From positions 53,419,391 through 53,483,390 of the forward strand of contig CM054179.1 of NCBI GenBank assembly GCA_028829895.1: DNA of 64,000 nucleotides, in the 5' to 3' direction. Of this stretch, positions 46,331 to 57,212 are shown piece by piece. Both the position numbers and the translations under genes were made by a program. Origin of the DNA: Sinotaia quadrata. Taxonomy: Eukaryota > Mollusca > Gastropoda > Architaenioglossa > Viviparidae. Under the pieces are notes generated by a model. It had not been told where the DNA came from. It searched no databases and saw only the letters and a list, made by a program, of their open reading frames with translations. Every line of letters starts with the position of its first letter. Position 1 is the first letter of the stretch.

Positions 46331-49300
46331 TCAAGCACGACTCATATAATCTGCGCCAACATTCAAAGACCCTTTGATGTAATGAATATTTGCGTCATAC
46401 TGTGTCAGAAACAAAGACCAACGCATTAAACGGCTGTTCGTAAATTGCGCCTGTCCGAGAAAGGCCAACGGCTGGTGATCGCACTCAATGACAAAGGTTT
46501 TTCCGTACAAATAGTTTTCGAACTTTTTTATGGCCCAAACTATTGCAAGACATTCCTTTTCACTGGTGGAATATTTCTGTTCAGTAGTTGTGAGTTTACG
46601 GCTTGCATATGCAACTGGGTGTTTGGTGTCATTGTGTTCTTGTAATAACACTGCTCCTAATCCTGTGTTGCTAGCATCAGTCCTTAACAAGAATGGTTTT
46701 GTCAGATCTGGCAGTTTAACAACTAAATCTGAAGTCAGTCTAGATTTCAGTGTGTCAAAAGCGTTTTGGCATGCATCAGTCCACACTACTTTTGTAGGCA
46801 TATTCTTACGTGTCAAGTCAGTCAGAGGACATGCAATGGCACTAAAATCTGGTACGAATTTTCTGTAGTAGTTAGCAAGACCAAGAAAACTTCTAACTTG
46901 TGTTTTTGTTAGCGGTTGTGAAGTGTCCTTAAGTTGTGCTATCTTAGCTTCACTTGGCGACATAGTTCCATGACTCAACTTGTGTCCCAAGAAGTCTAAG
47001 GAGAATTGTGCTATTTCACACTTCGTAGGGCGGGCAGTGAGGTTGGCTTGTTTTAATCTGGCTAGCACATCTCGTAAGAGTGTTAAGTGCTCCTCCCATG
47101 TCTGGGTGCCTAGAATTAAATCATCCATGAAGTTCTCAACTCCACGTCCGTACAGTGGTTCTAACAATGACCGCATCATTTTAGAAAAAATGCTTGGAGC
47201 GTTTGAAACTCCGAAAGGCATAACTTTCCATGTGTAGTTTCCTACTGGTGTAGTGAAAGCTAGTATGTGTCGATCAGTGTCCTTGACCTTGATTTGCCAA
47301 AAACCGCGTGACAAATCTATTTTGGTATAGTAATGAGCGTTAGCTAGCTTAGTGAAGATGAGATCCGGATCAGGAAGAGGTTCGGCGCAAAACTCTGTCA
47401 CTTGATTGAGTTTGCGGTAGTCTACGCAAAAACGGAACGAGTTATCACGTTTTTTAATCAACACGATGGGTGATCCGTAGGCACTGTCAGTCTTCTCTAT
47501 GACCCCTAGATCTAGCATAGTCTTAATCTCACGTCTAACGTCATCTATCTTAGCGTGTGGCAACGGATACGGCTTCAAACGTATCGGTTTGTTGTCAGTC
47601 AGCTTCAGTGAAAATTCTATTAAGTCTGTCAACCCTGGTTTGTCTGTCAGAGTAGATGAGAACTCATTAAGCAATTCATTCACTTCTTTTTTCTGTCTTC
47701 CTGTCAAGGCTTCATTTACCCTAACGTCTTTGACAGTTTCGTCCGTCTGTAGAGGACAGTTTGGTAAAGTACCAGTGACGCAATCAGTATCCCCCTCGTC
47801 TTCTATAACTATCGTCGCTACGACAAAATCAGCTTGAGTGGTTTGATCCTCACGGCTTATGTACTTTTTGAGTAGGTTAACATGAAAGATTTTCTCTCTC
47901 TTTCCTGTCTGCACCTTATAGTTCAGTCCCCCTAGCTTGGCGGTAACTACAAAGGGCCCCTTCCATTTCATCTGAAGTTTGTTATGTGCTTCAGGAAGCA
48001 ACAGTAACACTTTGTCATTAACTTCAAATTCTCTAGGTTTGGTGTGCTTATTGTAATATTCTGCCTGTCTAGACTGAGCTATCGTCAAGTTTTCCCGTGC
48101 TATCTTGCCTATAGTTTCAAGACGGTTTCTTAAGTCAGTGACGTATGTATAAGTTGTCTTAACTTCGTCATCTGTCTTTTCATCAGTCCAAAGTGCCTTC
48201 AAAATCATCATCGGTCCGCGTACAGTACGTCCGTAAAGTAGCTCAAATGGTGAAAACCCGGTGGAAGATTGTGGCACCTCCCTATATGCAAATAGTAGGG
48301 CAGGGATGTATCTGTCCCAGTCTTTCGGTTTATCTGTGGCGAGCTTTTTAAGTGCTGTTTTTAATGTCCCATTGTATTTTTCAATCAGACCATTTGCCTG
48401 GGGGTGGTATGGTGTGCAAGTAAGATGTTTGATGGAAAGTAAACGATTTACTTCCTTCATTACGTTGCCTATGAATTGACTCCCCTGATCCGTCAAAATT
48501 TCAGTAGGAATTCCAACACGACTCCAAAGACCGAAAAGGGCTTCGGCGACAGTTTCAGTATCAATATTTTTCAATGGTACTGCGTCGGCGAATCTTGTTG
48601 CGTAATCAATAGTGGTCAGCACGTATCGATTACCTCTCGTTGATGTGGGTATTATAGGCCCAATCAAATCCAATGCTACGCGCTTGTAGGGTTCACTGAT
48701 CAGTTCAGGCTCTCCTAACGGTGCGGGTCTGATTGAATTTTTAGACTGTGTTCTCTGGCATGTGTCGCAACTTAACACGAATCTACGGATATCGGCAGTG
48801 ATGTCCGGCCAATAAAACTCACTTGTAATACGACTAGTTGTTTTTTGTACACCCATGTGTGCACCAAAAGGACTCTCATGACCTAATCGTAATACGTCAT
48901 TTCGTTTGGTTTGTGGAACGACTAATTGTTTCCGAAATTCGTCTCCCACTTTCGAATAGCGGTACAATAAACCCTTTTTCAGAATAATGCACGCTTTCTT
49001 ATTCGAATCGTCAGTGTTGACGTCACTAACAAGTACAGCTTGTCTGCGTAACTTGTCTAGTGTTTCGTCCTCAGCTTGTAATATTTTAATCTCGCTAACT
49101 GTTGCTTTATCTACGGCTGGTGCGGCAGACATCGGTGCAGTTACAGATTTGTCTTTACTACTCGCTGCTCTGGTTACAGCGTTAACCAGTGGTGGTTCAG
49201 TTGAAGTTTGTTTTTTGCACGGCAAAACATACTTGCAACCAAGGATCACGTCATGCGGTGAGTTTTCCATAACTGCCGCTTTGACTGTTCCTTCTACAAA

Positions 49301-50686
49301 GTCTGAAACAATCGAGACTTCAGCTACTGGTAAAATGTCTTGTTCGCCGTTTGCAAAGGTGACAGAGATTGTCTCCCCTGTGTAGTCGGTACGGTTAACT
49401 AATGATGCATTTACAATAGCGTCTAGCTCACACCCTGTATCAAGCAAAGCGATTGTACCGTGACCGTTTGCCTGTACTGGTGTTCGATTCGACTTTTCTG
49501 TTTTAGGTGTATGACTTTCTACTGCGTAAACTTTAGCTGTTTTCTTTTCAGGACATGTTCGTGAAAAATGGCCACTATCACCACAAGTGTAACATGCAAG
49601 ATTCTTTTTATCTTTCTGTTTGTCGGACTTGTTTTTAGTGTCGGGTTTAGATGTTTTATCATCACGCTCACTATGTGCCTTCCCGTCATTTTTCTTATCC
49701 TTTCGAGTCTGCGGTTCGTTCGGTCGAGACTTGTTGTTCGCGTGTGCGTTCGAGAATTGAGAATGTGCGTCATCAAAGCGATCGGCGGCGTTGCCTATCT
49801 CCTCTAGCGTAGATTTTTCCCTTATTGCTAAGTGAATCAGTAGATCTGATTTGTATGACCCGAGAATGTGGTCTTTTACCATTTCATCCCTAAGACCTGC
49901 GTATGTCTGTGGAGTTTCAGCTAGATCTATCCATCTTTGGAACAAGTCCGTGACGCGTCGTATGTACTGTGCGTGCGTCTCTGAACTGGCTTTCGTGGCC
50001 TGTTTAAATTTACGACGGTATGTATCTGCGGTGAGTTTGTAACGTTTCAATAATGCGGCCTTGACTGTGTCGTAATTATCTGACTCAGAATCGCTAAGCT
50101 TATTGAATTCGTTTTTCGCAGTACCCTGCAGTAACCCGGATAAATTTATCGCCCAATGTTCCGCTGGAATGTTCGTTGCTCTGGCTAACTTTTCAAACGT
50201 TTTTAGATACGCGTCTATTTGATCTTTGTTCTCATCAAATGGGACCATATTTATCTTTGGAATGATATTTTCAATTCTACTGTGATTATTTCCATCGCTA
50301 GAATGCGAATCACCACTGCTTCTGCGGTCACGGTTTGGATTAGTAACTTCTAGTTTCTTTACTTCCCATTCTAACCGTTTTATTTCCGCGTCTGCCGCGA
50401 TGCGTTTGGCTTCTGTGTCCGCTGCGATACGTTTTGTTTCGATGTCGGCTAATCTTTCAGCTTCTAACCTTTTAGCTTCTGCGTCAGCTGCGATGCGTTT
50501 AGCTTCTGTTTCGGCTAGTTTTTCAGCTTCTAACTTCTTCAACTCGCGATTAGCTATACGTTCTTCTCTTTCCGCTTTCTCCACTTCCTCTAGCTTAGTT
50601 CTAACGTAGCTAGTCAGTTCGTCACCCTGATATCCTATCATGATACCGGTTTCTTTCAGGTCTTCGAGAACCTGTTTGCGATCCAT
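46331..50686 (-). CDS. gag-pol: Gag-Pol polyprotein, Gmr1-type order (1,451 aa)
   Basis: A single uninterrupted frame encodes all proteins of the element, with no frameshift between gag and pol. Residues 25-115 form a charged A/E/K/R coiled coil with repeated AKRIAADAE-like blocks. 140-310 is the capsid-like Gag core, followed by a K/D-rich linker and a zinc knuckle, C365-C368-H373-C378 (CX2CX4HX4C). The aspartic protease has DTG at 416-418 and ILG at 481-483. The integrase has a zinc-binding H603, H610, C640, C643; catalytic D673, D733 and E769 (exact D-35-E spacing); and a GPF-type C-terminal module near 910. The RT (about 1030-1230) has D1124 in KIDLSRGFW and FMDD at 1186-1189. RNase H has D1337, E1378, D1403 and D1447, and the protein ends at its SRA tail. 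All catalytic residues I could check are present. Integrase upstream of RT marks the Gmr1 clade. The start is the first ATG, after a stop-containing leader. Confidence 0.97.
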   Translation of the reverse strand: MDRKQVLEDLKETGIMIGYQGDELTSYVRTKLEEVEKAEREERIANRELKKLEAEKLAETEAKRIAADAEAKRLEAERLADIETKRIAADTEAKRIAADAEIKRLEWEVKKLEVTNPNRDRRSSGDSHSSDGNNHSRIENIIPKINMVPFDENKDQIDAYLKTFEKLARATNIPAEHWAINLSGLLQGTAKNEFNKLSDSESDNYDTVKAALLKRYKLTADTYRRKFKQATKASSETHAQYIRRVTDLFQRWIDLAETPQTYAGLRDEMVKDHILGSYKSDLLIHLAIREKSTLEEIGNAADRFDDAHSQFSNAHANNKSRPNEPQTRKDKKNDGKAHSERDDKTSKPDTKNKSDKQKDKKNLACYTCGDSGHFSRTCPEKKTAKVYAVESHTPKTEKSNRTPVQANGHGTIALLDTGCELDAIVNASLVNRTDYTGETISVTFANGEQDILPVAEVSIVSDFVEGTVKAAVMENSPHDVILGCKYVLPCKKQTSTEPPLVNAVTRAASSKDKSVTAPMSAAPAVDKATVSEIKILQAEDETLDKLRRQAVLVSDVNTDDSNKKACIILKKGLLYRYSKVGDEFRKQLVVPQTKRNDVLRLGHESPFGAHMGVQKTTSRITSEFYWPDITADIRRFVLSCDTCQRTQSKNSIRPAPLGEPELISEPYKRVALDLIGPIIPTSTRGNRYVLTTIDYATRFADAVPLKNIDTETVAEALFGLWSRVGIPTEILTDQGSQFIGNVMKEVNRLLSIKHLTCTPYHPQANGLIEKYNGTLKTALKKLATDKPKDWDRYIPALLFAYREVPQSSTGFSPFELLYGRTVRGPMMILKALWTDEKTDDEVKTTYTYVTDLRNRLETIGKIARENLTIAQSRQAEYYNKHTKPREFEVNDKVLLLLPEAHNKLQMKWKGPFVVTAKLGGLNYKVQTGKREKIFHVNLLKKYISREDQTTQADFVVATIVIEDEGDTDCVTGTLPNCPLQTDETVKDVRVNEALTGRQKKEVNELLNEFSSTLTDKPGLTDLIEFSLKLTDNKPIRLKPYPLPHAKIDDVRREIKTMLDLGVIEKTDSAYGSPIVLIKKRDNSFRFCVDYRKLNQVTEFCAEPLPDPDLIFTKLANAHYYTKIDLSRGFWQIKVKDTDRHILAFTTPVGNYTWKVMPFGVSNAPSIFSKMMRSLLEPLYGRGVENFMDDLILGTQTWEEHLTLLRDVLARLKQANLTARPTKCEIAQFSLDFLGHKLSHGTMSPSEAKIAQLKDTSQPLTKTQVRSFLGLANYYRKFVPDFSAIACPLTDLTRKNMPTKVVWTDACQNAFDTLKSRLTSDLVVKLPDLTKPFLLRTDASNTGLGAVLLQEHNDTKHPVAYASRKLTTTEQKYSTSEKECLAIVWAIKKFENYLYGKTFVIECDHQPLAFLGQAQFTNSRLMRWSLFLTQYDANIHYIKGSLNVGADYMSRA

Positions 50687-51284
50687 TTTACTGTCTTAGC
50701 GCGCTGGCTACAATAAAAATGTATCTCGTGAATTGTGTGTTTTAACCGTCGGCGATAACTCCGCTTATCCCGAAAATAACTTTTAGGCTACAACCTTACA
50801 AAAATTATTTAATTTACTCAGAACACCTTCCGAAATAAATTACGCGTTAACTCTTTACACGTTTCACCTGCTTGTCACAGTGTCCGCTGTTCCAAGACTT
50901 CCGTAATGTCACGGCTCCTACCATACAACATTACACATTATATCTAGCACCCTAAATATAATAGTCCGAAGTCTGTTACTACCGATAACTCTCCTAGCTG
51001 GCGGTATAACCTTCGACTCCTCACAATGAAGTACTCAGTAACACAATACTAAATAAATCATTCAATAGCTAACATGACATATTTAACTACGCTTAAATAT
51101 ATCAACATTAACTAACATGCACGCTACTCTGCAAAAGAATACATGCACATGTCACAACAAAAGCAAAGAAAATCAGTGATACAAAAATCAAAAGAACAAT
51201 TGGCAATTCTGTTCGTTCGTTCGTTTCTAGGTTATGATACGCCCTATGTATGAAAAATGTTACAAGTTACAATTTAATACATAT
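50687..51284 (-). other. Retrotransposon leader (5' UTR)
   Basis: About 600 bp between the PBS and the gag start codon, with no long frame. By position it should hold RNA packaging or dimerisation signals; none is identifiable by eye. Confidence 0.7.
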
Positions 51285-51302
51285 CAATCCCGCGACGACC
51301 CA
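51285..51302 (-). other. Primer-binding site
   Basis: Four bases (AGTG) after the 5' LTR, the element-sense strand reads TGGGTCGTCGCGGGATT. TGG pairs with a tRNA 3' CCA, and the rest would pair with an acceptor/T-stem 3' strand AATCCCGCGACGAC. I cannot assign the tRNA isotype from memory. The 4-nt offset is within the range seen in LTR elements. Confidence 0.75.
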
Positions 51303-51306
51303 CACT

Positions 51307-52348
51307 TGTTACGTTTCCAGTATTTATTTAAAGACCCTGCTTAGAATAATTAAAAGACTTTAAATATAATTAATTCTTCCTCTCATATTCTACGCAGACT
51401 GGTTGCTCAATTTATTATCTGACTAATTAAAAGTGCGTCTTGTAGTTCAGACGACAAATTTACAGACTAATAAACTGCGAACTTTTAGCTAGATTTGAAA
51501 ACAGTTAAATCCCTCTAAATTAATATGCACTCGTCATCAATCTTTCTGCTCATCCGCCCCCATTCAAATCTAAGAATTAATCTAATTGGTCTATTGTGCA
51601 TAGAAATCAACTACTAAGAGGTATTAACAAAGAAAATAAGATTTAATAAAGTTTAACAAATTAACAATAAATCGAATGCAACGCGAATAGTCCTCACTCT
51701 GTCTTTACGCGCCTATGCCTGATTTTTGTCAATCTAAATTGCCAGAAAAGTGTTCCTTTGAGATCTGTACACTTGATCTTGCACTTAGCTTTATTCTTGT
51801 ATCCTTGGTCTCAACACTCAATCATGCCGGTTCGTTCCCTCAGTCCCCCTTTAACGACACACGTGGTGCATAAGGAATGATGTCCCTTTGTTAGTGGCTA
51901 GGAACTGGAATTTTTGCAGCATGGCCCTCAGAGTGGATTTCGACACGCTTACACCAATAAGCTAATGCAGGTGAGGCATGGGTGAACATGAACCATGAGC
52001 CGACCTTTGAGAGAAGTCGAAGGGTACCTTGATTCTCTATGGCGCCGGCTGCCTCTCACGACCCGAGTAAGCTGATGGAATTAGCTAAAATGTGCTCGAA
52101 GTGAGGGAGCGGAAGCGTGTGGGTACATATATAGAAAGGTATATTGCGTATCACGTGACTGTTCGCAAAGCATGTGGTTGGTTCGAGAACTGGACAATGG
52201 TCCTAAAGTTACATAACATCTTGACCTGTTCTAGAAGCACCTAGAAAAAGGAAGCTTTGAACAAAGGGCCAAGGGTTTCAAATATTCGAATTTGAAGTAA
52301 ACAAGGCAAGTGGGTCACGAAGTCGGACAATTTTATCAGACTGTGACA
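51307..52348 (-). repeat. 5' LTR (1,042 bp)
   Basis: Upstream LTR of the minus-strand element, identical by eye to 45066-46107 with a constant offset of 6,241 bp. Ends as in the other copy. It carries the element promoter. Confidence 0.97.
52127..52133 (-). promoter_or_regulatory. Putative TATA box of the 5' LTR
   Basis: TATATAT in element sense, about 215 nt from the LTR start, in the context CTATATATGTACCC. The position suits a U3 core promoter. The transcription start is not determined. Confidence 0.4.
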
Positions 52349-52353
52349 CCAAT
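52349..52353. repeat. Target-site duplication, right copy (CCAAT)
   Basis: Same five bases as 45061-45065, directly after the right LTR. Joining the flanks gives the inferred empty site. Confidence 0.93.
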
Positions 52354-52954
52354 ACATTCACAGCATAAGAAATATAGCATCAATCAAAATTTGCAAGTAT
52401 AATGTAATCAAATTAGTGAAAATAAAAATAATGTTTCAATTACATAAAGCATTATCCATTTCAAATCATAGATCAATAGCAGCGATGTATGAAATATTTC
52501 TAAGTCCATTCTTTCTTTATCAGTAGTTAACTTACCATAAGCTAACAATTGCCTATATCAGTATATGACTTGACTCGAGTTTTGTCAAGAATCAAAGCTG
52601 AAGTGATTAGAATATAGGACTTTCTCAACAAAGTAACTTTTTGGTCCATCCGCATTGGATGGATTTGTTATGAACAAGTGTGAGACTATTAGTCAGAAAA
52701 ACTACTTATCCTGTTGGAAGCAGTTTGGATTGCAACAGCAATTCCTAGCATATTCTCTACCTGAATTGTTTAATCTAACTCTTTGCACTTAACAAAAATA
52801 TCATATTAACCAGTACCCAAGGTCAGTCGCTTTTAACAATTTATATAAAAATTAAGTTAGGAAAAAGGGATAGGCAAATTTACTCTCTCACACTATCAAT
52901 CCATAATTAAACTATCTAACCTGATGACCATACTTTAAAGGGATGTTTACAGTT
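52354..52954. other. Non-coding flank
   Basis: AT-rich unique sequence. No gene, array or RNA recognised. Confidence 0.5.
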
Positions 52955-53315
52955 TATTTATTGACAAACAACCCTATTACTGGCCAGAATGACCATACTT
53001 ATTATAACCAGCCATACAAAACCTATTATTGGCCAAAATTAATGTCTATATCTTATTAAAAACCATCTAAGGCTTCTAAGCCTATTATTGAACAAAATAA
53101 CCATTACTTTTGTAAAAACCACACAAGCCTATTATTAGCCAAAATGACCAAGCATTATTAAGAGCCATACAAGTGTATTATTGACCAAAATGAACATTAT
53201 TTAATAAGAGCCAATATTTGTATTTATTGGCCAAATTGAGCATTATTTAATAAGAGCCATATAATTGTATTTATTGACGACCTAAATGACCATGCCTTAT
53301 TAAGAGCCAAACAAA
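52955..53315. repeat. Degenerate minisatellite, about 45-55 bp unit, 7 copies
   Basis: Copies built on ACAAACCTATTATTGGCCAA, AATGACCAT and TTATTAAGAGCCATA, heavily diverged. Confidence 0.8.
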
Positions 53316-53619
53316 CCTACTGTGATGACGTTTTCTGCTCAAAACAATGTAAGGGTGATATATCTAGCCTTTCAAAAATTTACTGATTCTTACTATGCTA
53401 TCATTCTGTCTTGTCCTCCAGATGTTATAAACACCAACCTAACAAAAATGATTACAGTGCAATACATTTCATTATTGAATTATGTAGAAGTGCATTTATG
53501 GTAACAAATAAATGCTGTGATGATGAAGAATTGAAAAGGTTATTTATAAGACAAAATTAGTTTTAGAAGACTTTTACATGTTATCACAATTACTCAATTT
53601 TTCTAATAAATATTTATAA

Positions 53620-53850
53620 TAAATATTACAGTCTCTGTCTTCTATTGCAAAAGGATTGAGACTGACTGTTCTGAGAGTTTCTCTGTGTTTGTTTTCTACA
53701 AAGTTAGTTGAGTGGTTCTACAAAGCAGTATTCATAATAATTATAGCAGTCTTTGTTTTCTACTACAAAAGGACTATATCCTTAATTCAGAGAGATCATT
53801 CTGAGAATTTCACTATGTTTCTGTTTTCTACAGAGTTTGTTTGAGTGGTT
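53620..53850. repeat. Diverged duplication, about 70-150 bp
   Basis: CAGTCTNTGTTTTCTANTNCAAAAGGA, TCTGAGANTTTC and GTTTTCTACA(A/G)AGTT...GAGTGGTTCTACA each occur twice in the same order, marking an old direct duplication. Confidence 0.7.
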
Positions 53851-54494
53851 CTACAGTTTTATAGTTAAGAACATCTTTCTATTGCTCTACTCTAATTTAT
53901 GAAGAAATCATGTGACTAGCTGAATTTTTAGACTTATTTATGGGACAACTCCAAATCTCAAACTGCTTCATCTTAATCTCCAAATCTGGCACCATCTGCA
54001 ATTAATGCATGTTAGTTTCTTGAGTAATTTTTTTCTACTATACATGTATTTTAAATATCAAGGTCTCACCAAAATCCTTTTGTTTCAAATAATTCACTAA
54101 TTGGTGTAATAGAAATTTTGTATGAATAAAATATACATATTTCATATACATTTAATAATTTCTTTCTTTCATAATAAACAGTCACGTCTTACCTACCTCA
54201 GACCTGGCAAGAGTTTTCTACTCACACACTTATGATCTGATGAAATAGAATTCCACTATTTTTTGTCATTTTATTTAGCATTGGTTTTCATACTAAACAA
54301 AGATTCTTATCATTTTTATTCTAGACATGTTTCAATAATAGCTTATGTAACACCAGTTAATTTACAATATCAACTCTGCCCACCAGAAAATCAATGCCAT
54401 ATCTTCTGGTAGCTTACTAAGAGCAAATTGGTATTAATTTAGACTAGGTATTTTGTTTAGTTATTCAAATATACCTTCTCACACCTAATCCCTG

Positions 54495-55130
54495 TCAATG
54501 AAATGTGTCACTGATTTGTGGTTGATAAGTTTCTAGGTCAGCAACAAATTTGTTACCCTTTGTCTATGTCACTGATTTATGATTGATAAGTTTCTAGGCC
54601 AGCAACAAACTGTTACCCCTTGTCTATGTCAGTGATATGCATCGCTGATTTGTGGTTGATAAGTTTCTAAGTCAGCGACAAACCTGCTACCCCTTGTCTA
54701 TGTCAGTGATATGCATTGCTGACTTGTGGTTAATAAGTTTCTAGGTCAGCAACAAACCTGTTACCCCTTGTCTATGTCAGTGATATGTGTAGCTGATTTG
54801 TGGTTGATAAGTTTCTAGGTCAGCAACAAACCTGTTACCCCTTGTCTATGTCAGTGATATGTGTCCCTGATTAGTGGTTGATAAGTCAGCAACAAATCAG
54901 TTATCCCTTGTTTAGTCAGTGATATGCTTCGCTGATTTGTGATTGATTAGTTTCTAGGTCAGCAACAAACCTATTATCCCTTATCTATGTCAGTAATATG
55001 CATCTCTGACTTGTGGTTGATAAGTTTCTAGGTCAGCAACAAACTTGTTACCCATTGTCTATGTCAATGATATGCATCACTGATTTGTGGTTGATAAGTT
55101 TCTAGGTCAGCAACAAACCTGTTATCTCTT
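54495..55130. repeat. Minisatellite, about 74-bp unit, 8-9 copies
   Basis: Copies built on GATTTGTGGTTGATAAGTTT, CTAGGTCAGCAACAAACCTG and TTACCCCTTGTCTATGTCAG. The first copies lack about 15 bp and one internal copy lacks TTTCTAGG. Substitutions are spread evenly, so the array is older than those at 15.0 or 22.2 kb. Confidence 0.95.
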
Positions 55131-57000
55131 GCCATGGTTTAAAATCATGTTCCTGCATCATCCATTTCTCTAAGAGTATTTGTTTCTGCTTTTATCTTAT
55201 TCTACTGAATTTTGTTTGTATTTAAATTAGGAAAACTGGCACTAATACTCAGCAGATTACTACATTTCTTACTGGCCAGAAATCCAATGCCACACACCTC
55301 AACAATGATGACTCTAACGTTTATAACTGGACCGATTCTGGTTCAATCCCAGCTTGCAAGGAAAAACACTTTTGTCCAGTGCTCAAACATTCCATGTTTA
55401 TTAACTAATTAGTTTGGTATTTAAAATTGACTTGTACATTTAATTGACACTGAATACAGTCTGTTCCTTAACTCAAGGACTTTTCTCCCTTGAATGAATG
55501 ATAAAGAGGGTCTCTTGTGCATTTGATAGGCTGTTAATCGCTAAGCATCAATCTGTGAAATCAGTCAAAATGTTAAGAGTATACGAGCCACTAAAATCTA
55601 AATCAAACACTGCATATGTAAGCCTTTAACACATTTTTTTTTAATTATCAAACTATGGAAAAACTAATGATGAAAGTGAAATTAATGTCGGTTCATTCAC
55701 TTGCAAAATATAATTTCCTATAATTGCTTTTATATTTGTAGCATCTGCTTCATTTTAATTAAGATAATAAATTAATCGATTAAATAATAACTGAGAAAAG
55801 GGGAGTATTGGAGGAGTAATATGCGTGATTATTTTTTCCAGACGACAGTATGAATTATGGTCTTTTCTAACATAAATGAATGGATTCCAAGAGCAAGGAA
55901 TTATATTTTTTAAAACGATGGGGAACATTAATAATAGCGTATTTCCGGGAGGGTGTGAGGTGTTGGAGATTTTCGTTTTGAATTATACGAAGAGGACACT
56001 GGGAGTCAAAATGCGGAGAGAGACTTTACCTTTAGATAAATAATGCTGACAGCGGTCTAAAGAAAAGAAAATATAAATCCCCACAGTAAACAATCACATT
56101 TCCAATCTATAGTTAAGATAAAATTCAAGCCGAGCAATATGTGTCGATTAAACTTAAATGAATTAACAAATCTTTGGAAATATTCGTTTCCTCGGCAGAT
56201 TTAATATGAATTGCTGTATCGGCGATTATTTGTATGATTCTCACACCCTTTATTTGTATTTGGGAGATAAGGAAGTAAAAGCAAAATATCATGAACCCCG
56301 CCCTTACAAAAAGTTGCCCGCATTTATTGTTTTCTTGTTTTTGGTATGAGCAATTTATATGAGAAGCGATTTCATAAATGAGTCTGAAGTACTGCTAAGG
56401 GCTTATTTCCTGCTCTGCGTAAGACTTGTTACGACGAAAATTATAATTTAAAATAAACACAAATATTTAGTTGTTTATAACTATTATTATTTACTGAGAT
56501 TTTAAAATAGGGAGTTTTTCATTTACAAAAATAATTTGATTTGTTACGCTTCTGTAAGCAGGCTTTCACCCTGAAAATCAACTGGCATTCGGTGGTCTCT
56601 GAATGTGAACGATGTCACCAGTCTTTGGTGTCCATTCATTTTGGAAATCTGAGGATATTTACAAAGTTAAACTGTATTTCACTGAGTCAATTTGTTTGTA
56701 ACCTATAACTACCGGTAAGGGCTTTTCTGCCATGTCGACGTCAATAAAACCCACTGACAACACAGATTTAGGCCTTTAGAAATTGGCGCCCTTTAAATAC
56801 CAGAGGTATGTTGGCACTGAGTCCATGTATTTTGTATTTTCTTCTTAACTCGATAAATATGTCTTTTTGTGTAGGGTACAAAAGGAACTATTGTACCTCT
56901 TGCTTTGGCTGATTTCCTGTGTGCATTGTCGTTTTCTTGTCGACAGTGAGCGTTGGTCACACACAACCTTGCGCTAAAAGCGAGGTAATCGCGTATGCGG
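55131..57000. other. Upstream non-coding region
   Basis: Unique AT-rich sequence without arrays, becoming less AT-rich from about 56.6 kb toward the candidate gene start. No open frame with a recognisable domain. Confidence 0.45.
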
Positions 57001-57212
57001 AGTTGCTTCTTTTTCCGACAGATGGCAGTACAGCAAGTAGTCGATATCCGGTATAGCTTCTATGGAGGACAAAGATGAGAGTGCTGCACAGTTTGTTTGC
57101 CGTTTGCGCACTGCAACGTTGCACGTGGAATGCAATGACTCATAAATGGGATCGGAGTTGTGTTATCAAGTCGCAATATTGAGATCTAGATTCTTTGTTT
57201 AAATATAATTGG
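57001..57212 (+). other. Candidate 5' untranslated exon with a small upstream ORF
   Basis: The segment ends in a consensus donor, AATTGG|GTAAGT, with GT at 57213. It contains a 27-codon ATG frame at 57062-57145 (MEDKDESAAQFVCRLRTATL, then HVECNDS and stop). The frame stops before the donor, so if transcribed it would be an upstream ORF in a leader exon of the gene whose coding start is proposed at 57808. The exon start is unknown. Confidence 0.3.

Larger units (their letters stand above)
45066..52348 (-). mobile_element. Complete Gmr1-type Ty3/gypsy LTR retrotransposon
   Basis: The element is 7,283 bp on the minus strand: 5' LTR (51307-52348), 4-nt gap, PBS, 620-bp leader, a single gag-pol frame (50686-46331), about 210 bp of 3' sequence, PPT, 3' LTR (45066-46107). 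Both LTRs are 1,042 bp and I saw no difference on a line-by-line comparison. LTR ends are TGTCACA...CGTAACA in element sense, flanked by a CCAAT duplication. There is no env frame and no chromodomain. The protein order Gag - protease - integrase - RT - RNase H departs from the usual Ty3/gypsy order (integrase last) but is the order described for the Gmr1 clade. Everything needed for autonomous retrotransposition appears intact; activity is inference. Confidence 0.97.

Noticed and set aside
46445..50609. Plus-strand frames across 46.4-50.6 kb
   Set aside because: Antisense shadows of the gag-pol frame.
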